From Chromatiaceae bacterium (lineage in GTDB: Bacteria; Pseudomonadota; Gammaproteobacteria; Chromatiales; Chromatiaceae): a stretch of 64,000 bases of DNA. Made by a program: the position numbers and the translations under genes. This document shows, in pieces, positions 8,284 to 17,784 of the stretch (positions within the stretch are counted from its first letter, which is position 1; each line of letters opens with the position of its first letter). The notes beneath the pieces are model-generated. The model made no database searches and was not told the origin of the DNA. It was given only the letters and a program-made list of their open reading frames with translations. The stretch lies in the NCBI GenBank assembly GCA_013426805.1, contig JACDZG010000008.1, positions 37,925 through 101,924 on the forward strand, in the 5' to 3' direction.

Positions 8284-8801
8284 CAGACAGTCACCTCGGT
8301 CGCGCCGGTCGCGCCGGTCACGTCGGTGGACCGCGACCAGGCACCCGAGGTGCCGCCGGCCTTTTCGAGCAGACGCACCTGTTCGATGGTCATCCCGCGG
8401 TCCACCGCTTTGCACATATCGTAGACGGTCAACAGACTGATCTGAACAGCGCACAGCGCCTCCATCTCGACGCCGGTTTGGCCAGTGGTCTCAACCCGTG
8501 CACGGCAGTAGACAGCCGATGCGGCGGTGCGGACCTCGAGCGCGATCTCCACCCCGATCAACGCCAGCGGGTGACACAGCGGCACCAGATCCGCGGTCCG
8601 CTTGGCGCCCATGATCCCGGCGATGCGGGCAATGCCGAGCACATCCCCCTTCTGGTGCCCGCCCGCGGCGATCAGGGCCAGGGTCGCCGGCAGCATCCGG
8701 ATCAAGCCCTCCGCGACCGCCACCCGGCGGGTGACCGCCTTGGCGCCCACGTCCACCATGTGGGCCTCGCCGCCGGCATTGAAGTGCGTCAGTTGGGACA
8801 T
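8283..8801 (-). CDS. moaC: Cyclic pyranopterin monophosphate synthase MoaC
   Basis: 172 residues. Makes cyclic pyranopterin monophosphate in molybdenum cofactor synthesis. Family signatures: H-M-V-D-V near residue 15, [13 protein letters not shown] (about 68-80) and [19 protein letters not shown] (about 112-130), containing the catalytic Asp and Lys. The last 20 residues ([12 protein letters not shown]) are encoded by a tandem run of GTCGCGCCG-like units and are not conserved, so the gene appears to have been extended by slippage up to the engB start. No other moa genes are nearby. Confidence 0.94.
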   Translation of the reverse strand: MSQLTHFNAGGEAHMVDVGAKAVTRRVAVAEGLIRMLPATLALIAAGGHQKGDVLGIARIAGIMGAKRTADLVPLCHPLALIGVEIALEVRTAASAVYCRARVETTGQTGVEMEALCAVQISLLTVYDMCKAVDRGMTIEQVRLLEKAGGTSGAWSRSTDVTGATGATEVTV

Positions 8802-8824
8802 TGCGAATTTTGCCGGAAATCGCC

Positions 8825-9373
8825 CTAGAACGCCGGCTTCTCCGGGGCTTCCTCGAACATCTTCACACTGGCCATGATCTCGGCCCGCGCTTCATCCACC
8901 CCGCCCCAACCGCCCACGCGGACCCACTTTCCCTCATCCAGGTCTTTGTAATGCTCAAAAAAGTGGGCGATCTGGTCGAGCATGTGCACCGGCAGATCGC
9001 GGAAACTCTCGATGTTGCGGAAGCCCTTATAGAGCTTATCGATCGGCAGGGCCAGGATCTTGGCGTCATCGCCCGACTCATCCGTCATGGTCAGCACGCC
9101 AACCGGCCGGCACTTGATGACCGAACCCGAGATCAGGGGGTAAGGCGTCATGACCAGCACGTCGACCGGGTCGCCGTCGGAGGATAAGGTATGGGGCACA
9201 TAGCCGTAGTTGCAGGGATAGTGCATGGCGGTGGACATGAAGCGGTCCACGAACATGGCCCCGGTGGTCTTGTCCATCTCGTACTTGACCGGATCGGAGT
9301 GGGACGGAATCTCAATGATGACATTGATTTCATTTGGAACATTAGCGCCGCGGGAGACCTTCGAAAGATCCAT
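8825..9373 (-). CDS. ppa: Inorganic pyrophosphatase (soluble, family I)
   Basis: 182 residues from the ATG at 9373, preceded by an ACGAGG ribosome-binding site. Hydrolyses PPi to phosphate in the cytoplasm. Family I motifs are present: [12 protein letters not shown] (about 17-28), Y-P-C-N-Y-G-Y-V-P (about 49-57), and the metal-binding [10 protein letters not shown] (about 63-72) with a second K-x-x-D region near D-E-S-G-D-D-A-K. It sits next to the membrane H+-pyrophosphatase gene, so the cell encodes both a PPi-wasting and a PPi-conserving enzyme side by side, in separate transcription units divided by a terminator. Confidence 0.95.
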   Translation of the reverse strand: MDLSKVSRGANVPNEINVIIEIPSHSDPVKYEMDKTTGAMFVDRFMSTAMHYPCNYGYVPHTLSSDGDPVDVLVMTPYPLISGSVIKCRPVGVLTMTDESGDDAKILALPIDKLYKGFRNIESFRDLPVHMLDQIAHFFEHYKDLDEGKWVRVGGWGGVDEARAEIMASVKMFEEAPEKPAF

Positions 9374-9551
9374 GACTCGACCTCGTGGGAACTGAAAAGG
9401 GTGACGGGAAAAGGCACAAAACAGCACAGGACCCTCAGGGGTCCCGCCTCGGCGCCAATCTGTCCAATTGTATGCCAAAAACCCCCCGCAAATCCCAATG
9501 GTGGGGGTTTCCGGGCGGCTGAGCGTCCGATCAGGTCCCGGCTGACAATAG

Positions 9552-9573
9552 AAAAAAGGCCCTTGCGGGCCTT
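9552..9573 (-). terminator. Rho-independent terminator of hppA
   Basis: On the minus strand a 7-bp stem (AAGGCCC / GGGCCTT, 4-base loop) is followed by a run of six T, about 80 bases beyond the hppA stop. A second GC-rich hairpin (9613-9639) lies between it and the stop. Confidence 0.85.
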
Positions 9574-9650
9574 GTAAAGGGCGTCGGCATGGCTGCCGAC
9601 GCCGACTGCATTGTCCGGGACGCGAGTCGCGCCCCGGACAGCAGGATCGA

Positions 9651-11675
9651 CTACAACAAGGGCACGATCAGCAGTGCGACGATGTTGATGATCTTGATCA
9701 GCGGGTTCACGGCCGGGCCGGCGGTGTCCTTGTAGGGGTCGCCGACAGTGTCACCGGTGACCGCCGCCTTGTGGGTCTCGGAGCCCTTGCCGCCGAAGTT
9801 ACCGTCCTCGATATACTTCTTGGCATTGTCCCAGGCACCGCCGCCCGCGGTCATGGAGATGGCCACGAAGAGACCGGTGACGATGGTGCCGATCAGCATG
9901 CCGCCCAGGGCGATGGGGCCTAAGATCAGGCCGACCAAGATGGGCAGGCCCACCGGCAGCAGGGAGGGGATCAGCATCTCGCGGATGGCGTCCTTCGTCA
10001 GCATGTCCACGGCGCGGGAATAATCCGGCTTCTGGGTGCCGGCCATGATCCCAGGCATCTCGCGGAACTGACGACGAACCTCGTTCACGATGCCGCCGGC
10101 CGCGCGACCGACCGCCTCCATGGCCATGGCGCCGAACAGATAGGGCACCATGCCGCCGATGAAGAGCCCGATGATGACCATGGGGTCATTCAGACTGAAC
10201 TCCGTGTTGCCGCCCAGCGCGTGGGTGTAGTCGGCGAACAGGACCAGGGCCGCCAGACCGGCGGAGCCGATGGCATAGCCCTTGGTGACGGCCTTGGTGG
10301 TGTTGCCGACGGCGTCCAGCGGGTCGGTGATGGCGCGGATCTTCTCGTCCATCTTGGCCATCTCGGCGATGCCGCCGGCGTTGTCGGTGATCGGGCCATA
10401 GGCGTCGAGGGCCACGATGATGCCGGTCATGGAGAGCATGGCCGTGGCGGCGATGGCGATGCCGTAGAGTCCGCCGAGCCAGTAGGAGGTCAGGATCGCC
10501 AGGCAGATGACCAGCACCGGGGCGGCGGTCGCCTTCATGGAGACGCCGAGGCCGGCGATGATGTTGGTGGCATGACCGGTCTGGGAGGCGGCGGCGATGT
10601 GACGCACCGGGGAATACTCAGTGGCGGTGTAATACTCGGTGATGACCACCAGCAGTCCGGTCAGGCCCAGACCCACCAGGGCGGCCAGGTACAGGGACAA
10701 GTTGCTGTGGGCCGCGGCATACTCGCCGCTGCCGATCGGGTTGAACAGGAAGGTCAGGGGCAGGAAGGCCACCGCGGCGATGCCGCCGGCCACGATCAGG
10801 CCGCGATAGAGGGCGTTCATGATCTTCTCGCCTTCCTTCGCCTTGACGAAGAAGGTGCCGACGACCGAGGCGATGATGGACACGCCACCCAGGACCAGCG
10901 GGAAGACGACGGCGTTGGTGTCCTTGATCAGGAGCCAGCCGAGCAGCATGGTGGCGACCGTGGTCACCGCATAGGTCTCGAACAGGTCAGCGGCCATACC
11001 GGCGCAGTCGCCGACATTGTCGCCCACATTGTCGGCGATGACCGCCGGGTTGCGTGGGTCATCCTCGGGGATGCCGGCCTCGACCTTGCCCACCAGGTCA
11101 GCGCCCACGTCGGCGCCCTTGGTGAAGATGCCGCCGCCCAACCGGGCGAAAATTGAGATCAAGGAGCCGCCGAAGCCCAGACCGACCAGGGCGTGCAGGA
11201 TTGCGTCCTGTTTGAGCGGATCGGCACCGCCCAGCAGGGCGTAATAGCCGGCGACGCCCAAGAGCCCCAGACCGACCACGAGCAGACCGGTGATGGCGCC
11301 GCCACGGAAGGCGACCTGAAGGGCGGCGTCAAGGCCGTTATGGGCGGCTTGGGCGGTGCGCACGTTGGAGCGCACCGAGATGTACATGCCGATATAGCCG
11401 GTGGCCCCGGAGAGCACCGCACCGATCACGAAGCCGAGCGCGGTCTCCCAGCCCAGAAAGAGCAGGATGAGGACGGCGAGCACACCGCCGACCATGGCGA
11501 TGGTGGTGTACTGGCGATTGAGATAGGCCTGGGCGCCCTCTTGAATGGCGGCGGCAATCTCGCGCATCCGCGCGGTGCCGTCGGGCAACGCGAGTATCCA
11601 CTTGACTGACCAGAGGCCATACCCGATCGCCACCAGGGCGCACAGGATGGCAAAAGTCGTACCGAACGATGACAT
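9651..11675 (-). CDS. hppA: K+-insensitive H+-translocating membrane pyrophosphatase
   Basis: 674 residues, about 16 membrane helices. Couples PPi hydrolysis to proton export across the cytoplasmic membrane (or the reverse synthesis of PPi). Catalytic loop [18 protein letters not shown] (about 191-208), [12 protein letters not shown] (about 219-230) and [12 protein letters not shown] are intact. At the site that decides potassium dependence the sequence reads [14 protein letters not shown]; lysine here (rather than Ala) marks the K+-independent proton-pumping class. RBS GAGGAG sits 10 bases before the ATG. The gene lies downstream of pfp on the same strand, the linkage known from PPi-using methylotrophs. 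Confidence 0.96.
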   Translation of the reverse strand: MSSFGTTFAILCALVAIGYGLWSVKWILALPDGTARMREIAAAIQEGAQAYLNRQYTTIAMVGGVLAVLILLFLGWETALGFVIGAVLSGATGYIGMYISVRSNVRTAQAAHNGLDAALQVAFRGGAITGLLVVGLGLLGVAGYYALLGGADPLKQDAILHALVGLGFGGSLISIFARLGGGIFTKGADVGADLVGKVEAGIPEDDPRNPAVIADNVGDNVGDCAGMAADLFETYAVTTVATMLLGWLLIKDTNAVVFPLVLGGVSIIASVVGTFFVKAKEGEKIMNALYRGLIVAGGIAAVAFLPLTFLFNPIGSGEYAAAHSNLSLYLAALVGLGLTGLLVVITEYYTATEYSPVRHIAAASQTGHATNIIAGLGVSMKATAAPVLVICLAILTSYWLGGLYGIAIAATAMLSMTGIIVALDAYGPITDNAGGIAEMAKMDEKIRAITDPLDAVGNTTKAVTKGYAIGSAGLAALVLFADYTHALGGNTEFSLNDPMVIIGLFIGGMVPYLFGAMAMEAVGRAAGGIVNEVRRQFREMPGIMAGTQKPDYSRAVDMLTKDAIREMLIPSLLPVGLPILVGLILGPIALGGMLIGTIVTGLFVAISMTAGGGAWDNAKKYIEDGNFGGKGSETHKAAVTGDTVGDPYKDTAGPAVNPLIKIINIVALLIVPLL

Positions 11676-11713
11676 AGTGACGTGACTCCTCGATCATTAA
11701 ACCCTGAAATGGG

Positions 11714-11941
11714 CTAGGTTTGCGGATTTGGGCCCGGCGGGCGGCCGACCCCGCTGAAATCGGTTCCGGGCTTCAGACCGAAGGCGGCCTCAAGCTCCAG
11801 TTCCCGGATCAGCCCGTCCACTGCCCCTTGGCCGTGCGCGCGACTGATCTCTCCCAGCATAAGCCTTACAGCGTTGCGGTTATAGCCGCCGCCGAACTGC
11901 AACTGGGTTCGGATCAAGTCACGTGCCTGGTCGAGAGTCAT
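11714..11941 (-). CDS. Conserved-looking 75-aa hypothetical between pfp and hppA
   Basis: 75 residues from the ATG at 11941 (a TTG at 11965 would add eight). The sequence begins M-T-L-D-Q-A-R-D-L-I-R and contains an amphipathic helical core with G-G-G-Y-N-R-N-A-V-R-L-M-L-G-E-I and a Gly/Pro tail. No signal peptide, membrane segment or cysteine pair. It lies 38 bases upstream of hppA and 69 bases downstream of pfp on the same strand, so it is probably in their operon. I do not recognise the family; codon use fits its neighbours, which supports it being real. Confidence 0.65.
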   Translation of the reverse strand: MTLDQARDLIRTQLQFGGGYNRNAVRLMLGEISRAHGQGAVDGLIRELELEAAFGLKPGTDFSGVGRPPGPNPQT

Positions 11942-12010
11942 GGCGGGCCTGTTCTTATGATGCAAGCCGGGCCTCGGCAGGAGGCAGCGACCCCCTGCCG
12001 ACCAAGTAGG

Positions 12011-13264
12011 TCACAGTGCGAACGCACCGAGCCGGCGCGCGACCGGGGCGTTCGTCAGAGTGACATACTTGGGCAGGCCGTTCTCATAGGGCGGGTAGTC
12101 CTCCCCTTGGATGAGCGGATACAGATATTCACGGCACTTATCGGTGATGCCGAAACCGTCCTCGGAAATGTAATCCTTGGGCATGAACTTCTCGACATTG
12201 GCGACCGCCGACAGGGGCGCCTGACCAATCTCCCAGACGTAGGGGGACGAGGACTTGCGCACCACCGTGGGCATGATGGAGCCGTGGCCGGCGATGGCGT
12301 ACTCCACCGCTGCCTTGCCCAGGGCATAGGCCTGCTCCACGTCCGACTTGGAGGCCAGATGGCGGGCCGCCCGCTGGAGATAGTCGGCCACCGCCCAGTG
12401 GAATTTCAGGCCCATGGCCTCCTTGATCATGTTGGCGACCACTGGGGCGGCGCCGCCAAGCTGGGCATGGCCAAAGGCGTCGCGTGTGCCCTGCTCGGCC
12501 AGGAAACGGCCGTCGGGCCAGTGACAGCCCTCGGAGACACAGATGGTGCAATACCCATGCGCCGCCACCTTGGCCTTGACCGCGGCCAGGAACCGCTTCT
12601 GATCGAACTCCACCTCCGGGAACAGGGTGACGACGGGGATACCCTGATCGGCCACCAGTGCGCCGGCGGCGGCGATCCAGCCGGCATGACGCCCCATCAC
12701 CTCGATCACGAAGATCTTGGTCGATGTGGCGCACATCGAGCGCACGTCGATCGAGGCCTCGAGCGTCGAGGTAGCGATGTACTTGGCCACCGACCCGAAA
12801 CCGGGGCAGTTGTCGGTAATCGGCAGGTCGTTGTCCACCGTCTTCGGCACATGGATGGCCTGGACGGGGTAGCCCAGGGTGGCGGAGAGTTGCGATACCT
12901 TGAAGCAGGTGTCGGCCGAGTCGCCGCCGCCGTTGTAGAAGAAATAGCCGATGTCATGCGCCTTGAAGACCTCGATCAGGCGCTCGTACTCGCGCTTGTT
13001 CGCCTCCAGGCTCTTGAGCTTGTAGCGGCAGGAACCGAACGCGCCCGAGGGCGTGTAGCGCAGGGCCGCGATATTCTCGGCCGCCTCCAGGTTGGTATCG
13101 ATCAGATCCTCGGTGAGTGCGCCGATGATCCCGTTGCGGCCGGCGTAGACATTGGCGATCTGGTCCGGATGCGCACGGGCGGTCTCGATCACGCCGCACG
13201 CTGAGGCATTGATCACGGCCGTGACGCCGCCGGATTGGGCATAGAAGGCATTCTTCGCGGTCAT
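12011..13264 (-). CDS. pfp: Pyrophosphate-dependent 6-phosphofructokinase
   Basis: 417 residues from the ATG at 13264. Transfers phosphate reversibly between PPi and fructose 6-phosphate, so it can serve glycolysis, gluconeogenesis or sedoheptulose phosphate metabolism. Family features: Q-S-G-G-V-T-A-V-I-N near the N-terminus, N-G-G-G-D-S-A-D-T (about 104-112) in place of the G-G-D-G-S of ATP enzymes, P-K-T-V-D-N-D-L (about 140) where PPi enzymes place the catalytic Asp, and M-G-R-H-A-G-W-I (about 186-193). Neighbouring hppA would recharge or drain the same PPi pool. In Methylococcus pfp and a membrane pyrophosphatase are cotranscribed; the same is inferred here, with the 75-aa ORF between. 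Confidence 0.93.
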   Translation of the reverse strand: MTAKNAFYAQSGGVTAVINASACGVIETARAHPDQIANVYAGRNGIIGALTEDLIDTNLEAAENIAALRYTPSGAFGSCRYKLKSLEANKREYERLIEVFKAHDIGYFFYNGGGDSADTCFKVSQLSATLGYPVQAIHVPKTVDNDLPITDNCPGFGSVAKYIATSTLEASIDVRSMCATSTKIFVIEVMGRHAGWIAAAGALVADQGIPVVTLFPEVEFDQKRFLAAVKAKVAAHGYCTICVSEGCHWPDGRFLAEQGTRDAFGHAQLGGAAPVVANMIKEAMGLKFHWAVADYLQRAARHLASKSDVEQAYALGKAAVEYAIAGHGSIMPTVVRKSSSPYVWEIGQAPLSAVANVEKFMPKDYISEDGFGITDKCREYLYPLIQGEDYPPYENGLPKYVTLTNAPVARRLGAFAL

Positions 13265-13338
13265 TGGTCTCCCCTCGTTTGGTTCAGTCTCGAATATTGT
13301 TCTTACAGCGCACGGGCCCTGATCATCGGTCGCATCGC

Positions 13339-13701
13339 TCAGGGGCCGGCGGACGGCAGGTCGCCACGTTGTTCGGCCGCATAGTCCGCCTGAGCCTGCA
13401 AAATCGCCACGGCACACTCGGCGAGGTCGTCGTAGGCTTCGATGCCCGTGCCCATCTGCTTGTAAGGTTTATAGAAAAATTGACATCTGTACTGCTGCTC
13501 GCCCGTCTTGAACAGGACGAAACTGCAGCCGTCGTCGGCTTGCCAGAAGAACACGGGGCAGGTTGTCAGCTCCCGATCGGCGGCATTCAGCCGGATATCG
13601 GCATCCGCAAGTTGATACGCGGGATCCCGCCCGTAGCGCTCCCGCAGGGTCGTCTGAATGACCCAGCGTTCGGTGTCGGTGATGTCCGGAACTGATGCCA
13701 T
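13339..13701 (-). CDS. Hypothetical protein, 120 aa
   Basis: 120 residues, soluble, with no signal peptide or membrane helix. The N-terminus is helical with D-T-E-R-W-V-I-Q-T-T-L-R-E-R-Y-G; a middle beta-rich part reads C-P-V-F-F-W-Q-A-D-D-G-C-S-F-V-L-F-K. It ends 75 bases upstream of the pfp start on the same strand and may be the first gene of that operon. I do not recognise the family and assign no function. Codon use and a compact, balanced composition support a true gene. Confidence 0.6.
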   Translation of the reverse strand: MASVPDITDTERWVIQTTLRERYGRDPAYQLADADIRLNAADRELTTCPVFFWQADDGCSFVLFKTGEQQYRCQFFYKPYKQMGTGIEAYDDLAECAVAILQAQADYAAEQRGDLPSAGP

Positions 13702-13893
13702 AGGATCTCAACACTCGGAACGAAACCAGTGGGTCGGGGTCACAGCCTACCAGCGCGGTCGGCGCTGAGCGGGCAGCGAACGCATCGACAACCGACGCTG
13801 CACGTGACCATCGCGTGTCGTAAGGCCGTCAGACCGGCCCGGACCGGGCGCAAGGCTACCCAAAATGTGCGTCCACTCCAAGTCTAATTATTT

Positions 13894-15102
13894 TCAGGAC
13901 CGCGCCAACGGCGGCAGACCGGGGCTCAGACCCAAGGCCCGGTCCATGAAGCGTCGCTTCAGGAGCGCCGTCCGGTCGGTCAGATCGAGCCCCCAACTGC
14001 GGAGCGCGACAACCGGCGCGATGTCATTTCCAAACAGACGCTTGAACCCGTCCATCGCGGCCAGCATCACCAAATTGTCGCCGCGACGGGCGCGCTCGTA
14101 ACGACGCAAGGTCCATAGTGATGCGAGGTCGCGACCGCGCGCCAACGCAACATCCAGCGCGGCAACCAGTTCAGCGGCATCGAGCAACCCCAAGTTGACT
14201 CCCTGCCCTGCCAATGGGTGGATTGCATGGGCGGCATCGCCGATCAGGGCGAGCCCCGGCTCCACGTAGCGCTCTGCATGCTGTAAACGCAGTGCTACCG
14301 ACGCCCGCGGACCATCGACCCGGACCTGGCCCAGACGGCGCTCGAACGCGTCGGTGAGCGCCTGACCGAACGCGGCATCATCCAGCGCCAGCAGGTCATC
14401 CGCCCGTGACCCGCCCGCCGACCACACGATGGAGCAACGCCCGTCGCGCAGGGGCAGGAACGCCAGTGGACCGGTCGGCAGAAAGCGCTGCCAGGCGGTC
14501 TCCTGGTGCCACCGGGCCGTGACGACCGTAGCGACGATAGCGCTTTGATCGTAGTCCCAGCCGTGGGTGGGGATGCCCGCCAGGTCGCGGATCAGCGAAT
14601 CACGGCCATCCGCGGCCACCAGCAGCCGCGCCCCCAGGCGCCGCCCATCGGCCAGCACCAGTGCGGGGCCGGCGGCCGTGCGCTCCAGCGCGGCGATGGT
14701 CGCCGGACAGATCAGCGTCAGGTCCGGCAGCGACTCCAGCCGCTCCCAGAGCGCCAGTTGAATCACCCGGTTCTCGACGATGTGCCCCAGATCCGGTTCG
14801 CCCAGATCCGTGCTGTCGAAATGGATGCTGCCGCCGCCGATGGCGTCCCAGACCCGCATCTGTCGGTAGGGGCTGGCGCCCAGGTCGCCAATGCGCTCCC
14901 AGGCACCCAGTCGCGCCAGCATCCGCTCACTGGCGCGCGACAGGGCCGAAACCCGCAGATCGACCTCGCCGGCCGGCCACGCGCGGCGCGGCGGGCGCGC
15001 CTCGACGATGCCGATATTCAGGCCCTTGCCGGAGCAGGCCAAGGCAAACGCGGCACCGACCATGCCGCCGCCGACGACCAGCAAATCATAATCTGTACTC
15101 AT
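13894..15102 (-). CDS. ubiI: FAD-dependent ubiquinone-biosynthesis hydroxylase (UbiI/VisC type)
   Basis: 402 residues. An aromatic hydroxylase with N-terminal Rossmann motif G-G-G-M-V-G-A-A-F-A (about 11-20), the D-G region A-A-D-G-R-D-S-L-I-R (about 160-169) and the second FAD motif L-I-G-D-A-A-H-A-I-H-P-L-A-G-Q-G (about 272-287), as in the UbiH/UbiF/UbiI family. Gene order ygfB-pepP-ubiH-this gene matches the E. coli operon, where the last gene is ubiI (visC), responsible for C5 hydroxylation of the quinone ring. Its start overlaps the ubiH stop by four bases. UbiF-like specificity cannot be excluded from sequence alone. Confidence 0.85.
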   Translation of the reverse strand: MSTDYDLLVVGGGMVGAAFALACSGKGLNIGIVEARPPRRAWPAGEVDLRVSALSRASERMLARLGAWERIGDLGASPYRQMRVWDAIGGGSIHFDSTDLGEPDLGHIVENRVIQLALWERLESLPDLTLICPATIAALERTAAGPALVLADGRRLGARLLVAADGRDSLIRDLAGIPTHGWDYDQSAIVATVVTARWHQETAWQRFLPTGPLAFLPLRDGRCSIVWSAGGSRADDLLALDDAAFGQALTDAFERRLGQVRVDGPRASVALRLQHAERYVEPGLALIGDAAHAIHPLAGQGVNLGLLDAAELVAALDVALARGRDLASLWTLRRYERARRGDNLVMLAAMDGFKRLFGNDIAPVVALRSWGLDLTDRTALLKRRFMDRALGLSPGLPPLARS

Positions 15103-16403
15103 GGGCGTTCACTCGCGGCTGGATTTCGACTCAGGGGCAGACCACGCGCCAGACGCGGCGCCCGCCCCCCGGTTCCCATGAAATAGCGCGCCACCGCGTG
15201 CCGCGCCGGCGGCAGCAGGTCGAGCCCCAGCAGGCCCAGGTTACGCCCCAACCGCAGCGGCAGCCAAGGATTGACGAAAAGCCGGGCCAGCGTGTCGGTG
15301 AGGGTGGCCGTACGCTGCTGATCGCGGCCGCGCCAGGCGCGGTAGGCCGCGAGCACCGTCGCCGCGCCCGGATCGAAGCCGCGCTCACCGGCCGGCTCAC
15401 CAATGGGGGCCAGCACCTCCGCCAGGGCGGCCACGTCGCGCAGCCCCAGGTTGAACCCCTGACCGGCCACCGGATGCAGGGTGTGAGCGGCATTGCCGAT
15501 GAGCACCAGCCGCGGCCGGATGGTCTCGGGCGTGAACAGGAGCTTCAGCGGATAGGCGCGACGCGGCGCCGCCTGACCCAGCCGACCCAACCGAAACCCA
15601 AAGCGCCCCTGCAGCCGGGCCAGGAAGTCGGCATCCGACAGCCCCAGCAGCGCCGCGGTCTCGGTATCCCGACAGGTCCAGACCACCGAGTAGCGTCCCC
15701 CGGTCATGGGCAACAGCGCCAGCGGCCCGGTGTCGGTAAAGCGTTCAAAGGCCCAGCCGGTCAGCGGCCGGTCCGGTGTCACCGTGCTGATGACGGCGTG
15801 CTGTCCGTAGGGACGCTCGTCAACCGCGATCCCTTGGTCGCGCCGGATCAGCGAATCGCCGCCGTCCGCGGCCACCAGGAGGCGCGTGCTCAGGTGGCGC
15901 GTCTCACCGCCGCATTGAACTTCGAGATCCACCCGGTCGGCGTGCAGCCGCTGGCTGATCAAGCGCGCGGGGCACAGCCATTCCACCCGCGGCGCCGCCG
16001 CCAAGGCCGTCCGGATGGCCGCCCCCATGGCGCGCGCGCCGGCCACGTAACCCAAGGCTTCAACCCCCAACTCGGCGTGGTCGAGCCGGGTGGTGCCACA
16101 GCCGCCGCGCTCGGCGATATGAACCCGCAGGATAGGCTCCGCCTCTGGTGCAATCCCGTTCCACAAACCGATGGCTCCCAGGATGCGACGGCTGCCCAAG
16201 GACAGGGCGATCACCCGTTCGTCGTAGCTCGGCTGGACCGCGGCATCCGCCGCCACCGCCTCGATCACGGCCACCCGCAACCCGGTGTCGGCCAGCGCAC
16301 AGGCCAGCGACCCGCCGATCAGCCCGCCGCCGACGATCGCCAGATCGAAGTGAGCCTGGCACGGGGCGGGTGAGGAATGGCGGGTGCTTGGTTCTGGATG
16401 CAT
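15099..16403 (-). CDS. ubiH: 2-octaprenyl-6-methoxyphenol hydroxylase UbiH
   Basis: 434 residues from the ATG at 16403 (M-H-P-E-P). Same flavoprotein monooxygenase family as its downstream neighbour: G-G-G-L-I-G-G-S-L-A near residue 25, A-A-D-G-G-D-S-L-I-R (about 178), and L-I-G-N-A-A-H-T-L-H-P-V-A-G-Q-G (about 303). The Asn in G-N-A-A-H is typical of UbiH, which hydroxylates C1 of the ubiquinone precursor. It acts at the inner face of the cytoplasmic membrane. Lies in ygfB-pepP-ubiH-ubiI, 70 bases after pepP, and overlaps ubiI by ATGA. Confidence 0.9.
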   Translation of the reverse strand: MHPEPSTRHSSPAPCQAHFDLAIVGGGLIGGSLACALADTGLRVAVIEAVAADAAVQPSYDERVIALSLGSRRILGAIGLWNGIAPEAEPILRVHIAERGGCGTTRLDHAELGVEALGYVAGARAMGAAIRTALAAAPRVEWLCPARLISQRLHADRVDLEVQCGGETRHLSTRLLVAADGGDSLIRRDQGIAVDERPYGQHAVISTVTPDRPLTGWAFERFTDTGPLALLPMTGGRYSVVWTCRDTETAALLGLSDADFLARLQGRFGFRLGRLGQAAPRRAYPLKLLFTPETIRPRLVLIGNAAHTLHPVAGQGFNLGLRDVAALAEVLAPIGEPAGERGFDPGAATVLAAYRAWRGRDQQRTATLTDTLARLFVNPWLPLRLGRNLGLLGLDLLPPARHAVARYFMGTGGRAPRLARGLPLSRNPAASERP

Positions 16404-16473
16404 GGACGCTCGAATGAATGTGAAAATCAAAAACAGAAACGGAAAACTGCACTGGCCGGTACGATCTAAGGCT

Positions 16474-17784
16474 CTAAGACTCTCGCGCCATCACCGCCTC
16501 GATCGCGTCCGGGTCCTTGGGTGCTGCCGCGGACAGGACCTCATTGCCGTCCTCGGTGATCAGCACATCGTCCTCGATCCGGATGCCGATCGACCGATAG
16601 GGCGCGGGGACCGCGTCGGTCGCCGGCATGTAGAGTCCGGGCTCCACGGTCAGCACCATGCCCGGCTCCAGGATACGCCAGGCGCCATCCTGCTTGTAGT
16701 GTCCGACGTCGTGCACGTCCATGCCGATCCAGTGGCCGGTCCGGTGCATGTAGTAGGGCTTATAGGCTTCGTCCTTGATCAACTGCTTCGGTTTGCCGGC
16801 CAGCACCCCTAGCCGGATCAGCCCCTTGGTCAACACCTTCAGTGCTGCCTCGTGGGGGTCGATCCAGCGGTTGCCGGGGCGCGCCTGGGCGATCGCCGCC
16901 AACTGCGCCGCCAGGACCAGTTCGTAGAGTTCCCGCTGAGGTGAACTGAAGCGACCGTTGACGGGGAAGGTCCGGGTGATATCGGAAGCGTAGCCGCCGA
17001 GCTCGCAGCCCGCATCCACCAGCACCAGATCGCCGTCCGCAAGGCACGCGTCGTTCTCCACGTAATGCAGAATACAGCCGTTGACCCCGCCACCGACGAT
17101 CGTTGGATAGGCCTGACAGCGGGCGCCCTGCAGGGCACAGTGGTGCTGGAACTCGACCTCCAGTTCCGACTCGACCCGACCGGGACGACAGCGGCGCATG
17201 AGGTGCCGGTGCGCTTCGGCGGAAATCCGTGCCGCTCGGCGCATCCGCTTGATTTCGGAATGGCTTTTCCTGAGTCGCTGCTCGTGCAGCACCGCCTCGA
17301 TGGTCACGAAGGTGTCGGGCGGGGACGCTCCCTTGCGCACGTTGGCACGCACCTGATTGACCCAGCCCAGCACCCGTGCGTCGAACGCCGGATCGGCACC
17401 GATGGGATAGAAGAGCCGGTCACGTCCGTCGATCAGTCCCGGCATGAGCCCGTCAAGATCACTCAACGGATACGCCTGCGCCGCGTGATAGGTCGCCACC
17501 GCCCCCTCCACGCCGGCCCGACGACCATCCCACTGCTCCCGCTCGGGGTCACGCGGACGGCAAAACAGAATGAACTCGCCCTCCTTGCGCCCGGGGGCAA
17601 AGACAGCGACCGCAGCGGGCTCAGGAAACCCGGTCAGATAGGCGAAGTCGCTCGATTGGCGAAACGGGTAGTGGACATCCCGGTTGCGTACCACCTCGGA
17701 CGCGGCCGGCAGGATCGCAAGTCCCGCGGGGCCGATCGACTTGAGCAAAGCGCGCCGACGGCGCTGGAACTCGGCGGGCGTCAC
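16474..17784 (-). CDS. pepP: Xaa-Pro aminopeptidase
   Basis: 436 residues. Removes N-terminal residues preceding proline. The pita-bread fold metal ligands are visible: D in V-L-V-D-A-G-C (about 258) and in Y-A-S-D-I-T-R-T-F-P (about 269), H in H-R-T-G-H-W-I-G-M-D-V-H-D (about 352-364), E in V-E-P-G-L-Y (about 383) and E in I-R-I-E-D-D (about 405). An N-terminal creatinase-like domain (1-170) begins M-T-P-A-E-F-Q-R-R-R. The start overlaps the ygfB stop by four bases, indicating translational coupling in the conserved ygfB-pepP-ubiH-ubiI operon. Confidence 0.95.
   Translation of the reverse strand: MTPAEFQRRRRALLKSIGPAGLAILPAASEVVRNRDVHYPFRQSSDFAYLTGFPEPAAVAVFAPGRKEGEFILFCRPRDPEREQWDGRRAGVEGAVATYHAAQAYPLSDLDGLMPGLIDGRDRLFYPIGADPAFDARVLGWVNQVRANVRKGASPPDTFVTIEAVLHEQRLRKSHSEIKRMRRAARISAEAHRHLMRRCRPGRVESELEVEFQHHCALQGARCQAYPTIVGGGVNGCILHYVENDACLADGDLVLVDAGCELGGYASDITRTFPVNGRFSSPQRELYELVLAAQLAAIAQARPGNRWIDPHEAALKVLTKGLIRLGVLAGKPKQLIKDEAYKPYYMHRTGHWIGMDVHDVGHYKQDGAWRILEPGMVLTVEPGLYMPATDAVPAPYRSIGIRIEDDVLITEDGNEVLSAAAPKDPDAIEAVMARES

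Noticed and set aside
14661..16373. 570-codon plus-strand ORF opposite ubiI/ubiH
   Set aside because: Arg/Pro/Gln-rich antisense shadow caused by high GC; the minus-strand genes have clear domains.
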